Positions 1-9,992 of a DNA stretch of 64,000 nt are shown here, one piece after another; within the stretch, counting starts at the first letter, position 1; every line of letters starts with the position of its first letter. The stretch is from an uncultured SAR86 cluster bacterium (GTDB taxonomy: Bacteria; Pseudomonadota; Gammaproteobacteria; Magnimaribacterales; AG-339-G14). The position numbers were made by a program, and so were the translations under genes. Where the stretch lies: NCBI GenBank assembly GCA_902635045.1, contig CACPMT010000002.1, positions 1-64,000 of the forward strand. Reading direction: 5' to 3'. Under the pieces are notes generated by a model. The model was given only the letters and a program-made list of their open reading frames with translations, did not search any database and was not told the DNA's origin.

Positions 1-546
1 GTAATTGATTAGTATATTTATAAAATAAACGACTAAAACAATCGGAACGCTATAAAAGATTGTGTCTTGAAAAGATTTAAAATCGGGTTTATTGCCTAAC
101 GAAATAGACGCGAAACAAATGGTAAATAGCAAAAGACCGTGACTAAAATTAAATAAAATAAAATGCAAATGGGGAAAGTCAAAAGGAAAATCCGGTTGAG
201 TTAAAGCCATAAGCACTCCTGAAATTCCCCAAAAAAAAGAAATACTAAAGAAAAACCTTATTTTAAAAATCAAGAAAATCGCAATGAATATTGAAGCAAG
301 ATTGCATAAATGCAATGGAAGGGTTGAGATAAAGGTAAATCTCTCTGGATAAAGAGCAGGATAATAGAATGGCTTTGTTAGTTCATTAATTAAAATTATT
401 GCAGCAATTACTATTGATAGGTTGCTTTTAGTTGAATTTCTAGAAAATTTTAAAATGATGGGTAATAAAATTGAAAACGCGATTATCAAAGAAATGGTAA
501 GCAAATGTTCAAATCCAAAAATTTTAAATTCTTCTGCTTCAAACAT
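1..546 (-). CDS. TIGR02206/YwaF-like integral membrane protein (C-terminus off window)
   Basis: Reverse-strand reading from ATG at 546 gives MFEAEEFKIFGFEHLLTISLIIAF...LPLHLCNLASIFI...HFILFNFSHGLLLF with no stop to the window edge; His-containing TM pattern of the family. Absent from ORF track because it is truncated. Confidence 0.65.
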   Translation of the reverse strand, partial: MFEAEEFKIFGFEHLLTISLIIAFSILLPIILKFSRNSTKSNLSIVIAAIILINELTKPFYYPALYPERFTFISTLPLHLCNLASIFIAIFLIFKIRFFFSISFFWGISGVLMALTQPDFPFDFPHLHFILFNFSHGLLLFTICFASISLGNKPDFKSFQDTIFYSVPIVLVVYFINILINY

Positions 547-560
547 ATAATCAATTTTAT

Positions 561-902
561 ATGAAAAATCTCAGTTTTCTCTTCTTATTAATTTTTATGA
601 TTCTAACTTCGTGCACTAATGAAGATTATAAAAACAAAATTAAATGGCAGGATGAATTGGATTATTTCAATGGTGAAAATGCTTTTTATTTTGTAGATGT
701 AGGAGGAAAATCTGCATACATCGGAGGCGTGCTAGAAATATATAGTCTTCAAGATAACTCTTACATAGACAGGATTACTGTAAACGGTTTCGATCTGATC
801 TCTAGAACTGATGGCTATCCTTTATGTAGAATTTGGGGCTTAAGTGGAAAATTAAATAAAGCTACTTATTTATTGGCTAGAAATTGTTCTAGCTCAGATT
901 AA
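561..902 (+). CDS. small hypothetical lipoprotein
   Basis: Signal peptide plus lipobox (LTSC) in MKNLSFLFLLIFMILTSCTNED. Confidence 0.6.
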   Translation: MKNLSFLFLLIFMILTSCTNEDYKNKIKWQDELDYFNGENAFYFVDVGGKSAYIGGVLEIYSLQDNSYIDRITVNGFDLISRTDGYPLCRIWGLSGKLNKATYLLARNCSSSD

Positions 903-1677
903 ACTTATTGTAGAAATCTTCAAACTTTTTTTGAAGTCTTTGCATTCCTGATATCCAGCGGTCATAGTCCGAAGATTTTCTTTTAATATATTCAAGCACC
1001 TCTTTATGAGGGGTAACTAAAAACCGTTCTTTTTTAATTGCGTCTATTACATCCATGGCACATTCATCTGCTGATATCATACCGTCAACTCCAGCTGTGC
1101 CCGCGCCTTGAGCTGTCATTGCAGTTTCAACTGCTTGAGGACATAAGCACGATACTCCAATGCCTTTTTCACCATAAGTAATTTTCAACCATTCAGCTAG
1201 GCTTAAAGCAGCCGCTTTAGTAACTGAATAGGGCGCTGATCCTATTTGTGTTAACAAACCTGCGGCAGATGCTGTATTCATTAAATATCCATTACCTCTC
1301 TCTAACATCTGTGGCAAGACGTACTTTGCAGCATGTATGTGCCCAATTACATTAATATCCCAAATATTTTGCCAATCTTCAGTTGTGACATCGAAAAACC
1401 CTGGAACACCTCCGATTCCAGCATTAGAACAAAAAATATCTATCCCGCCTGCTTTATCGTTCATGTAATTAACCAAAGATTTAATTTCTTCTTCCTTGCT
1501 GACATCAATTTTTAAAGCATCGCAGTTAAGTTCTTTCTTTGTTTCTTCTAATTTTTCTGCATCAACGTCAACTATTAAGACGAATGAGGATTTCTCTTTT
1601 ATGAAAGCTTTGGCCAAAGCCTTTCCAATACCACTAGCTCCGCCGGTTACGACTACTCTTGAATCCAATATATCCAT
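889..1677 (-). CDS. SDR family oxidoreductase
   Basis: TGGASGIG Rossmann motif, NAG, YSVTK active site. Confidence 0.9.
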   Translation of the reverse strand: MDILDSRVVVTGGASGIGKALAKAFIKEKSSFVLIVDVDAEKLEETKKELNCDALKIDVSKEEEIKSLVNYMNDKAGGIDIFCSNAGIGGVPGFFDVTTEDWQNIWDINVIGHIHAAKYVLPQMLERGNGYLMNTASAAGLLTQIGSAPYSVTKAAALSLAEWLKITYGEKGIGVSCLCPQAVETAMTAQGAGTAGVDGMISADECAMDVIDAIKKERFLVTPHKEVLEYIKRKSSDYDRWISGMQRLQKKFEDFYNKFNLS

Positions 1678-3396
1678 TTATTTACCTAATAATTTTATTG
1701 CAGATGCTCTAAGATCTTTTTTGGCAATTTTGCCTGATGCGATCCTAGGCAACTTATCTTTTTGAATCCAGATATGAGCTGGAATTTTAAAATTAGCTAA
1801 TTTAGTAGCTAAAAAACTATTGAGATCAATCTCATTTAATTTACTTTCATCCCTTACACAAACATTAGTAGCTAATATTTCTCCCAGTCTTTCATCAGGC
1901 ACTCCGAATACCGAAGCCTCCAAGACATCAGGATGTTCCGCAATAGCCGCTTCCACTTCAGGACAAGCTATGTTCTCACCACCCCTTATGACCATATCTT
2001 TTTTTCTATCATTTATAAAAAGAAAACCATCTTCATCCAAATAACCAATATCTCCTGTTTTGAACCAACCTTGAGAATCCAAACAATCTTGTGTTGCTTC
2101 AGGATTTTTCCAATAACATCTAAACGTAGCTGCTGATTTTATACAGACTTCTCCATTTTCATTAGTTTCTAAAGTATTTCCATCATCATCAACAATTTTA
2201 AGTTCTATTATTTTAGGAACGGGAAACCCAGTACTCATTGGTTTAGCTAAATAAGTGTCCCCGGTATTATTTGCACCTAAAGCATTCGTCTCTGTTAAAC
2301 CATAACCGATCCCAGGATTAGTTTCTGGCATGTGCTCCTTTTGTTTCTTTACTTGTTCAGGAGGCCTTGGAGCACCTCCGCCATAAAGATCTTTTAATGT
2401 TGAAATGTCTCTAGGATTTTTAATTTGCGCCTCAACCATTTCAGCTGACATGGTAGGCACACCAGTAAAGGCGGTAATTTTTTCTTGTTCAACTAAATCT
2501 AATGCAATATCTGGATCCCATTTGTACATGAGAACGGTTTTTCTGCCAACTGGGATTGAAAGCAAGAAGAGGGCGTGAGAACCGGTGACATGAAATAATG
2601 GTACACCGACTAATGATGCTGCCTGCTCCTCTTCATTTGCTTGCTCTAAAGCTAATGTTTCCTCATCAGAGGCTTCTTTCACCATAGTGGTAAGAAGAAT
2701 CCAATAAAAAGGTGCAAATATAATTCCTCGATGAGTTAGAACAACGCCTTTCGGATATCCAGTACTTCCTGAGGTATACATAATTGATGCATCGTCCTCA
2801 GGATCTATTTCAACATTGTTATCTAATGTCTCCGATTGATCTTTAATAAGTTTATAAAAATCTATATCTTGGTGTTCAGACTTTGATGAACGAACAGAAA
2901 TTTTTGGCAAATCACTGAGTCTCCCTTCCAATCTATCTAATCTTTCTTCGTCACCAATAAATAATTTTGCTTCACTATTAGTCAATCCATATTCTATTTC
3001 ATCACCTTTCCACCAAGAGTTTAATGGCACAACGACACCGCCAATAGAAGTTATTGCCATGTAACAAAACATCCATTCTGGATAATTCCTCATAGAAAAC
3101 GCTACTCTATCTCCTTTTTGAATATTAAATTTTGCTTGAAGAGTATTAGCTAATTGAGCTGTTATTTTTAAAGTATCATTGAATTGAAATCTTTCTTCCT
3201 GATAAACAATATGAGTCCAATCGCCATGCAAAAGGCCTAACTGATAATATTCTCTTAAATTATTCGGTGCTTCCTTGAAAACAAAGTATTCATTTCCTCT
3301 AATGTTTGCCTTTTCTAAGCTAAGTAAGCCCTCCTTGGTAACTTGATCAAGTATCTCTAACCGACCTTGAGTGTTGAATAATTTGCTTGTTGACAT
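1678..3396 (-). CDS. class I adenylate-forming enzyme / acyl-CoA synthetase
   Basis: YTSGSTGYPKGV P-loop, YGLTE, GWFKTGDIGYLDEDGFLFINDRKKDMVIRGGENI. Confidence 0.95.
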   Translation of the reverse strand: MSTSKLFNTQGRLEILDQVTKEGLLSLEKANIRGNEYFVFKEAPNNLREYYQLGLLHGDWTHIVYQEERFQFNDTLKITAQLANTLQAKFNIQKGDRVAFSMRNYPEWMFCYMAITSIGGVVVPLNSWWKGDEIEYGLTNSEAKLFIGDEERLDRLEGRLSDLPKISVRSSKSEHQDIDFYKLIKDQSETLDNNVEIDPEDDASIMYTSGSTGYPKGVVLTHRGIIFAPFYWILLTTMVKEASDEETLALEQANEEEQAASLVGVPLFHVTGSHALFLLSIPVGRKTVLMYKWDPDIALDLVEQEKITAFTGVPTMSAEMVEAQIKNPRDISTLKDLYGGGAPRPPEQVKKQKEHMPETNPGIGYGLTETNALGANNTGDTYLAKPMSTGFPVPKIIELKIVDDDGNTLETNENGEVCIKSAATFRCYWKNPEATQDCLDSQGWFKTGDIGYLDEDGFLFINDRKKDMVIRGGENIACPEVEAAIAEHPDVLEASVFGVPDERLGEILATNVCVRDESKLNEIDLNSFLATKLANFKIPAHIWIQKDKLPRIASGKIAKKDLRASAIKLLGK

Positions 3397-3398
3397 TA

Positions 3399-4163
3399 TT
3401 AAACTACAGTTCCACCGTCAATAACCAAGGTATGGCCATTTACAAAACTACCTGCTTGAGAAGCTAAAAAAACGGCAGCTCCACCAATTTCATCAGGTTC
3501 TCCAATTCTTTTCATAGGACAAGTAGCAGTCGATTGTTTGAGTATTTCTGGATTTTCCCAAAGCGCTTTAGCAAAATCTGTTTTGAATAAACCAGGAGCA
3601 ATGGCATTGGTTCTTATGTTGTATTGTCCAAATTCCAACGCATAGTTTTTAACTAACATGATGTCAGCAGCTTTAGAAATATTATAAGCACCTATAACCG
3701 GACTGGCATTAAGCCCTCCAATAGAGGAGACAATAATAATGCTTCCATCTTTTCGCTCCATCATTTCAGGGATCACCATCTGACAAAGATTGTGGTTACT
3801 TTTGATATTGTTGTTCATTATTTTTTCAAATGCATCATCAGTAATGTCTTTGATGGAACCAAAGTAAGGATTGGTAGCAGCGTTACAGACTAAAATATCT
3901 ATTTGCCCCAATTGAGATCTTGTCTCTTCAACAAGCATTTCAAGAGCGGTTTTGTCAGAAATGTTGCATGGGATGACAATGGCCTTTCCAGCACCTTCGT
4001 CTTTTAAGTTATTGATCTCTTCTGCTGTTGCCTCACAAACATCTACCTTTCGACTTGAAATCACAACATTTGCACCTTGTTTTGCCATAGCCATTGCAAT
4101 TGATTTACCAATACCTTTGGATGAACCGGTAATAATTGCGTTTTTGCCTGTTAAATCAAACAT
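3399..4163 (-). CDS. SDR family oxidoreductase
   Basis: TGSSKGIGKSIA, YNISKAA, C-terminal DGGTVV. Confidence 0.9.
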   Translation of the reverse strand: MFDLTGKNAIITGSSKGIGKSIAMAMAKQGANVVISSRKVDVCEATAEEINNLKDEGAGKAIVIPCNISDKTALEMLVEETRSQLGQIDILVCNAATNPYFGSIKDITDDAFEKIMNNNIKSNHNLCQMVIPEMMERKDGSIIIVSSIGGLNASPVIGAYNISKAADIMLVKNYALEFGQYNIRTNAIAPGLFKTDFAKALWENPEILKQSTATCPMKRIGEPDEIGGAAVFLASQAGSFVNGHTLVIDGGTVV

Positions 4164-4174
4164 TTCAATACTCC

Positions 4175-4963
4175 TTATTTTCCTTTCCAGTTTGGAAGTC
4201 TTTTTTCAGCAAATGCAACTGGACCTTCTATAAAATCTTCGCTGCTAAATAGTTCTCCAACTGCTGAATAGTGAGCTTTCATTGATTTTTCTAAGTCTGG
4301 TTCATTAAAGTTCTCGTAGGCAACTTGTTTTGTTGCTCTTATCGACATAGGTGAGCATTGTTCAATTTGCTTGGCCCAATTTTTAGCTGCTTCAATCAAT
4401 TTATCAGGCTCAACAACTTCATTAACAAAACCCAGTTTCATGCCTTCTTCTGCTGAAACGTGCCTTCCAGTGAGCATCATACCTAAAGCATTTTTCATAC
4501 CTATTTGTCTTGGCAGTCTTTGCATTCCTCCTGCTAAGGCAGCCAAACCTACCTTAGGTTCGGGTAAGGCAAATTTTGCATTGGTTGAAGCTACAATTAA
4601 ATCGCACGCCAAGGCTATTTCAAATCCTCCACCCATCGAGACGCCATTAACAGCAGCTATCAAAGGTTTAGTAAGGTTAAATCTAGAAGTTAGTCCGGCA
4701 AATCCGGTTTGTGTCGACATTTCCATTTTTCCGCCTGCTTGAGCTTGAAATTTAAGATCGTTTCCTGCAGAAAATGCTCTGTCTCCTGCGCCAGTAACTA
4801 TGCCAACCCACAAATCTTCGTCTTTATCAAATTCGTTCCACACTTCATCGAATTCAGCATGCGCTGGTGGATGCAAAGCATTCATTACTTCAGGACGATT
4901 TATTGTGACAGTTAAAATGTGTCCATCTATTTCAGTTGTTAAAAATTCAAAATCAGTTTTCAT
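4175..4963 (-). CDS. enoyl-CoA hydratase/isomerase (crotonase) family
   Basis: AFSAGNDLK, AAVNGVSMGGGFEIALACDLIVAS, crotonase fold motifs. Confidence 0.93.
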   Translation of the reverse strand: MKTDFEFLTTEIDGHILTVTINRPEVMNALHPPAHAEFDEVWNEFDKDEDLWVGIVTGAGDRAFSAGNDLKFQAQAGGKMEMSTQTGFAGLTSRFNLTKPLIAAVNGVSMGGGFEIALACDLIVASTNAKFALPEPKVGLAALAGGMQRLPRQIGMKNALGMMLTGRHVSAEEGMKLGFVNEVVEPDKLIEAAKNWAKQIEQCSPMSIRATKQVAYENFNEPDLEKSMKAHYSAVGELFSSEDFIEGPVAFAEKRLPNWKGK

Positions 4964-5089
4964 ATTTTCTCCCTTAAAAATTGGATGTTTATATTAATAA
5001 AGGTTACCGACCTAGTCTAGAGAGAACTCATGACTTTATTTTTTTTTCAGAACTGTAATAATGCTTAAGGACGAATTTTAGGAGAAGAA

Positions 5090-5857
5090 ATGGATATAAA
5101 TAATAAAGTAGCAGTAATAACTGGTGGAGCCTCAGGTCTTGGGTTAGCTTCTGCTAAATTGCTTAAAGAAAAAGGAGCAAAATTGATGCTTCTAGATTTA
5201 AATGAAGATAACGCAAAAGCTGCTGTAGACGAGCTTGGTGATGTAGCTGACTATTCAATCACAAACGTAATTGAAGAAGAAAGCGTCAAAGCTGCTATTG
5301 ATAAAACCGTTGAAAAATTTGGCGCTGTAAATATCTTGGTCAATTGTGCTGGTATTGGCAGTGCTAGTAAGACTGTGGGAAGAGACGGTCCTCATCCATT
5401 GGATTATTTTAAATTGGTGCTTGATATCAACCTCACAGGAACTTTCAATGCAATTAGATTAGCTGCTGATGCAATGGGTAAAAATGAACCGGGAGATGAC
5501 AACGAATGTGGCGTAATAATTAATACTGCTTCAGTAGCAGCTTTTGATGGTCAAATTGGTCAAGCTGCCTATAGCGCAAGCAAAGGGGGAGTTGTCGGTA
5601 TGACTTTGCCCATTGCAAGAGATTTAGCTCGCATGGGCATTAGAAATAATACCATTGCTCCAGGTATATTTGATACACCGCTAATGGCTATGGCATCTGA
5701 TGAAGTTCGAAAGCCTTTAATAGAAATGACTCAATTTCCAAAAAGATTGGGTTATCCTGATGAATTTGCTAAATTAGTTGTACAAATAATTGAAAATCCA
5801 TTTCTCAACGGAGAAACAATTAGACTTGACGGTGCTATAAGAATGCAGCCTAAGTAA
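5090..5857 (+). CDS. SDR, 3-hydroxyacyl-CoA dehydrogenase type II-like
   Basis: [32 protein letters not shown]; preceded by SD GGAGA. Confidence 0.88.
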   Translation: MDINNKVAVITGGASGLGLASAKLLKEKGAKLMLLDLNEDNAKAAVDELGDVADYSITNVIEEESVKAAIDKTVEKFGAVNILVNCAGIGSASKTVGRDGPHPLDYFKLVLDINLTGTFNAIRLAADAMGKNEPGDDNECGVIINTASVAAFDGQIGQAAYSASKGGVVGMTLPIARDLARMGIRNNTIAPGIFDTPLMAMASDEVRKPLIEMTQFPKRLGYPDEFAKLVVQIIENPFLNGETIRLDGAIRMQPK

Positions 5858-5936
5858 AAGGATTTTTATAACGATAAATTAGAAGACAAGGAGACTTCTA
5901 AGTGGTAATTTTTAATAAATTCTTTTGGAGAGATCA

Positions 5937-6470
5937 ATGGCATTTAGAAACTTAAGTTTACTTGTTTTATCGTTATTTATTATTGCTGGATGTGGCGGTG
6001 GCGGTGGCAGTAGTGAAACTCCTGCTGCTTCTAATTCTGCAGCTACTGGTTGTTCGCCTAGTACAACTAACTTGTGTATTACAGTTCGTGAAACCGGGGG
6101 CGGCGCATACGGTGGTAATGTAAGTCGTGATTACGCTGTGCAGAATAGTTCGTCTGCTGGAGTTGCAAACAAAGCATTAACACTAAATGCTGGCACTTAT
6201 GTGTTTGATCAAACTGAATCCACTAATGCAACCCATCCTTTGAGAATATCTACAACTGCCGATGGTACTCATGGTGGCGGTTCAGAGTATACAACTGGCG
6301 TAACTGTCACTGGCACTCCTGGGACAGATGGCAAAACTACCATAGTAATCAATGCTCAGACTCCCACAACACTTTATTATTATTGCAGCAGCCACGCTGG
6401 CATGGGAGGTCAAATCAATATTGTCCTAGGAAACCAGTCAGGCCAAGTTGAATTTACTGAAACCCAATAA
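5937..6470 (+). CDS. lipoprotein with C-terminal cupredoxin-like domain
   Basis: ATG at 5937 with SD GGAGA is preferred to the upstream TTG at 5925. Lipobox IAGC followed by GGGGG; HPLRIS...YYYCSSHAGMGG fits type-1 Cu ligands His/Cys/His/Met. Confidence 0.7.
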   Translation: MAFRNLSLLVLSLFIIAGCGGGGGSSETPAASNSAATGCSPSTTNLCITVRETGGGAYGGNVSRDYAVQNSSSAGVANKALTLNAGTYVFDQTESTNATHPLRISTTADGTHGGGSEYTTGVTVTGTPGTDGKTTIVINAQTPTTLYYYCSSHAGMGGQINIVLGNQSGQVEFTETQ

Positions 6471-6488
6471 TTTATTTGAGGATTAAAC

Positions 6489-9419
6489 ATGATTAAAAAA
6501 ATTTTTCTTACCTTCGTATTAATTTTAAATATTAATTTAAATGCAACGGACTACGATGACGATGCAGCAAAAGTTGATTTTTATGTGCCTGGAATTTTGG
6601 CAAACGATGCTTTGTCTCAAGTGAATTTTTTACTTTGTTTTCAAGCAAATACCAATTTTGGAACGTTTGCTAATGCTGGTCCATATAAAGTTTTAATAGA
6701 TGAAGCAGCATGTCAAACAGCCGATGGAGCAGATGCAGCAGCAGAATTACAGGCTGCTACTGGGGGAAGTTCGGAAGTTGCTACAGACTCAGCAGTTGCA
6801 GCTGTGGAAGAGGTTGTATATAGCCCAGGAATAATGAATATAACTTCAGATGCTGATGGTAAGTTAAATGGCGTAGGTTGGTTTGATATTATAATTGATA
6901 TGGATGACAACGTTACGGTTGACTCAACTGCTTACGTTCAAACTGTATTAAGGCAAGACGTTGGAGCAGGACGTCCATATGGTAACTTCACTTTACTTTA
7001 TGAAATTAAAACGAATGAAGCTGTCACTGTATCAGGACAGCAGATTCCACTAGGAACCGCAATTTTAAAAGGTTATCTAGATGTTGAAGGCACTACTTTA
7101 AAATACTACGAAGATGGACCAAATTTTACGCCAAGAGGAATTGTTGGTGTTCTAGGAACAAACAAACGTAATGGTTATTTACTTACAAACATTCAAAAAT
7201 TTTCTGGCAATCCTCCGAATATAACTGTTGATTGGTATCAAGCAAGATATAAATTATTCCAAGATCTTACCGCCAAAGTTTATTGTCAAAAATTTGATAG
7301 AGCCATAAAGTACAATGTAACAGCTCAAGGGTTACAACCCTCTACGACTACTTATGAAGACGCTACAGCTTTTAATAACGAAATTGCTGCAGCTTTTACT
7401 AATCCACCAACTGCCTCTCTTTCTTTGGAAGGAGGAACCAAAGCAACCGTTCGTAACGAGAATTGTTGGAGTACTGATATTGCCGAAGCGACTAGAGTAG
7501 TCTATGAATACGGAACTTATTTGGATACAACTGGAGCTAGATATGACCTTCCTAGTACTTCATTGTCGTTAGAAGCAAATCCTACTGATAATCCTGGTGC
7601 CAATTTAACTCAAAACATTTATGCTCATGCAAGTTATCATGGCACGCACGTAAGAGATTCAGATCAAGCTAAAATTAATAGCAACTTAATTTTTAAAAAT
7701 CAACGAGATTCATCGGATACTGCGGTTTATTCTTTAACCAAAAATTATTATCAGGTTTGGAAAAAAACTTCTGCAACCAAAGCACTCAACCAGTTAGACG
7801 GTATAGGTTTTCAATGGTATGTAGGTGGTCTTAAAACTCATCCAACCTGGAGTTCAAAAATCGGAGCGAGTGGTTTTAGTTGGCCTCTCACCGGAAATTG
7901 CAACGCTGCGCAGGGAAACTGTCCTGAATATTCTGGATATATAACTGTTAACGGTGCGAATAACGTTGTTACTTTTACAGCCACTCACGGCATGAATTGG
8001 AATACTTCGCCACCAATAAAACCATTTGAGTTAAACACGCCTTTGACTTTTACATCGACGCAATGGGTCGCAGCAATGACCGACGGCAGTGGCTGGAATG
8101 AAAGTATGTATTTTCACAATCCAGATTCCAGAGAACAGTACCGACTTCCCTATGCTGCTTTTAATAACACGACTGCGGCAAATGTTAAAATAACTGCAGA
8201 AAATAAAGTCGATATTGCGTCATTAAATGGTAAAACTTTTATCTGTGTTGAAAGATGTTTAGCAAAGGACAACTTAAACAATGCCATAGCCGATGCTTTT
8301 ACTAAAGTTGATGCGGGGGCAAATCCTGCGGTTTTAGGTCATACACCTTATAATTTCACAGGCCCCTTTTTTAAAGTGGCAAGTTATTACGATGGTGGAA
8401 CGGTTAACGAAGATCAAGACGGAAACGAACCAACTGAGGGTGCTGGCAGGTACAACAATATTGGCGGTGTTGTAAATGCTGAATTATCAAGTTATACCGT
8501 GAGTAACGGAGTTCTTGTTGGGTCGGTTAATGACGGAGGAAATATCGAATGGACACCAGCAAATGCAAGTAAGTTAGATCAAAGAAAATATAGGGACGGC
8601 ATCAGAAGATATCAATATAAAACTAAGTATCCTACTTTCACCGTTGATAATTGGACAAGACAATTCGGCCATTCTTTTCGAATGACTGCTATTGATCAGA
8701 CCGACAAAGCTAGCATTAAGTGTAGTACAGTTGGTGGTAACGCAAGAGGCTATACCAATAAATATCGTGCTCAGACAACAGCTGGAGGCTTTAGTACGGA
8801 CGATTCTCTTCTTGTGACTGGCGACGTCTACTATTGTGGTCGGAAAATTAGAGAAGGTGTTGTCGATAGTTATGTTTTTGAGTTGCTCAAAAGACCAGAT
8901 TACAAAATCTTAAAAGATGGTCAAGCGGTAACAATTTCTCCTCCTAAAAGTTATGAATATGCTGTTCCAGCAAGTGGCATAACTTATAATTTTCCTGGTA
9001 CTAATTTAGCCGGTAAGAAATTTACTCTTAAATTTGAAGGCTTTGGTAATCTTCATAATTTTCCAGGAAAAGTTTTCAATACATGCACAGGAGATGTTGT
9101 TGGAAGGTATGTAGATTCTTGGGATGAGTGTTATCGATACATACCAGAATTTACTTTGCCTGATGCAGCCATCCTTACAGACAAAACAGGTAATGAAGAC
9201 ATCCGAGTCAGAGCATTAAGGGGTGATGAGTTTTTAAAACAGTTTGCAACCAATAATCTTCCCGGTAATAGAACTTATGCAGATGATTTGGTTTTACCTA
9301 CTGCTAGTGATTTAGTTACGGTTTCTTCTATTATTGGCACTAAACCAACAACTGGAATCCTCAATGGAGGAAAAGCGTCTGTTATTCACGGTGAAACTGT
9401 AGCAGCTCCAAGTCCATAA
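6489..9419 (+). CDS. large secreted protein of unknown function
   Basis: Signal peptide MIKKIFLTFVLILNINLNAT; 976 aa; several paired Cys; no family recognised; segments resemble ORF 12276..13994. Confidence 0.75.
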   Translation: MIKKIFLTFVLILNINLNATDYDDDAAKVDFYVPGILANDALSQVNFLLCFQANTNFGTFANAGPYKVLIDEAACQTADGADAAAELQAATGGSSEVATDSAVAAVEEVVYSPGIMNITSDADGKLNGVGWFDIIIDMDDNVTVDSTAYVQTVLRQDVGAGRPYGNFTLLYEIKTNEAVTVSGQQIPLGTAILKGYLDVEGTTLKYYEDGPNFTPRGIVGVLGTNKRNGYLLTNIQKFSGNPPNITVDWYQARYKLFQDLTAKVYCQKFDRAIKYNVTAQGLQPSTTTYEDATAFNNEIAAAFTNPPTASLSLEGGTKATVRNENCWSTDIAEATRVVYEYGTYLDTTGARYDLPSTSLSLEANPTDNPGANLTQNIYAHASYHGTHVRDSDQAKINSNLIFKNQRDSSDTAVYSLTKNYYQVWKKTSATKALNQLDGIGFQWYVGGLKTHPTWSSKIGASGFSWPLTGNCNAAQGNCPEYSGYITVNGANNVVTFTATHGMNWNTSPPIKPFELNTPLTFTSTQWVAAMTDGSGWNESMYFHNPDSREQYRLPYAAFNNTTAANVKITAENKVDIASLNGKTFICVERCLAKDNLNNAIADAFTKVDAGANPAVLGHTPYNFTGPFFKVASYYDGGTVNEDQDGNEPTEGAGRYNNIGGVVNAELSSYTVSNGVLVGSVNDGGNIEWTPANASKLDQRKYRDGIRRYQYKTKYPTFTVDNWTRQFGHSFRMTAIDQTDKASIKCSTVGGNARGYTNKYRAQTTAGGFSTDDSLLVTGDVYYCGRKIREGVVDSYVFELLKRPDYKILKDGQAVTISPPKSYEYAVPASGITYNFPGTNLAGKKFTLKFEGFGNLHNFPGKVFNTCTGDVVGRYVDSWDECYRYIPEFTLPDAAILTDKTGNEDIRVRALRGDEFLKQFATNNLPGNRTYADDLVLPTASDLVTVSSIIGTKPTTGILNGGKASVIHGETVAAPSP

Positions 9420-9425
9420 TTTATT

Positions 9426-9446
9426 GACCTTCTTTTTAAGAAGGTC
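9426..9446 (+). terminator. hairpin, terminator-like
   Basis: Perfect 9-bp stem GACCTTCTT-TTT-AAGAAGGTC just after the stop at 9419; weak T tail. Confidence 0.5.
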
Positions 9447-9460
9447 TTAAATTACGCACT

Positions 9461-9718
9461 ATGGATCAAGACAGCTTAAATAGAATCATTGAAATGGCTT
9501 GGGAGGATCGAACTCCTTTCGACGTCATTTATCAAGAATTTGACATCTCACAAAAAGAATTAGAACGCTTGATGAGAAATAATTTAAAGCCCAGCAGCTT
9601 TAAACTTTGGCGCAAAAGAGTCTCGGGCAGAAAAACAAAACATATCGCAAAAAGAAACAATCAGATCGATAGGCATAAATGTGACAGACAGGGAAAACTT
9701 GTTAGCAAAAGAAGATAG
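9461..9718 (+). CDS. TIGR03643 / DUF2805 family protein
   Basis: MDQDSLNRIIEMAWEDRTPFDVIYQEFDISQKELERLMRNNLKPSSFKLWRKRVSGRKTKH is characteristic. Confidence 0.8.
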   Translation: MDQDSLNRIIEMAWEDRTPFDVIYQEFDISQKELERLMRNNLKPSSFKLWRKRVSGRKTKHIAKRNNQIDRHKCDRQGKLVSKRR

Positions 9719-9992
9719 AATTGATTTAATTTATGAATCTTTAAGCAGCAAACTTCCTGATACGTCTATTTCTAAAAATTCTGATGAAGTCTCAATCAAG
9801 ATAAACTCAAATAATCCTGACCCAATTGAAATATCAATTCAATTAATTCAGAACCAATATAGAGTTACTTATTGGGATGGTTATGCAGTAAATGAGTTTT
9901 ACGATTATGCAAACTTGAATAAGGCTCTAAAAAAATTTAACAAATTTACTTTGAAAGCTTTTAATAATATTCAAAAGTTTGGGATCAAATAG
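9681..9992 (+). CDS. small conserved-looking hypothetical protein
   Basis: GTG start inside the 3' end of the preceding gene, overlapping it out of frame; plausible composition. Confidence 0.45.
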   Translation: MTDRENLLAKEDRIDLIYESLSSKLPDTSISKNSDEVSIKINSNNPDPIEISIQLIQNQYRVTYWDGYAVNEFYDYANLNKALKKFNKFTLKAFNNIQKFGIK

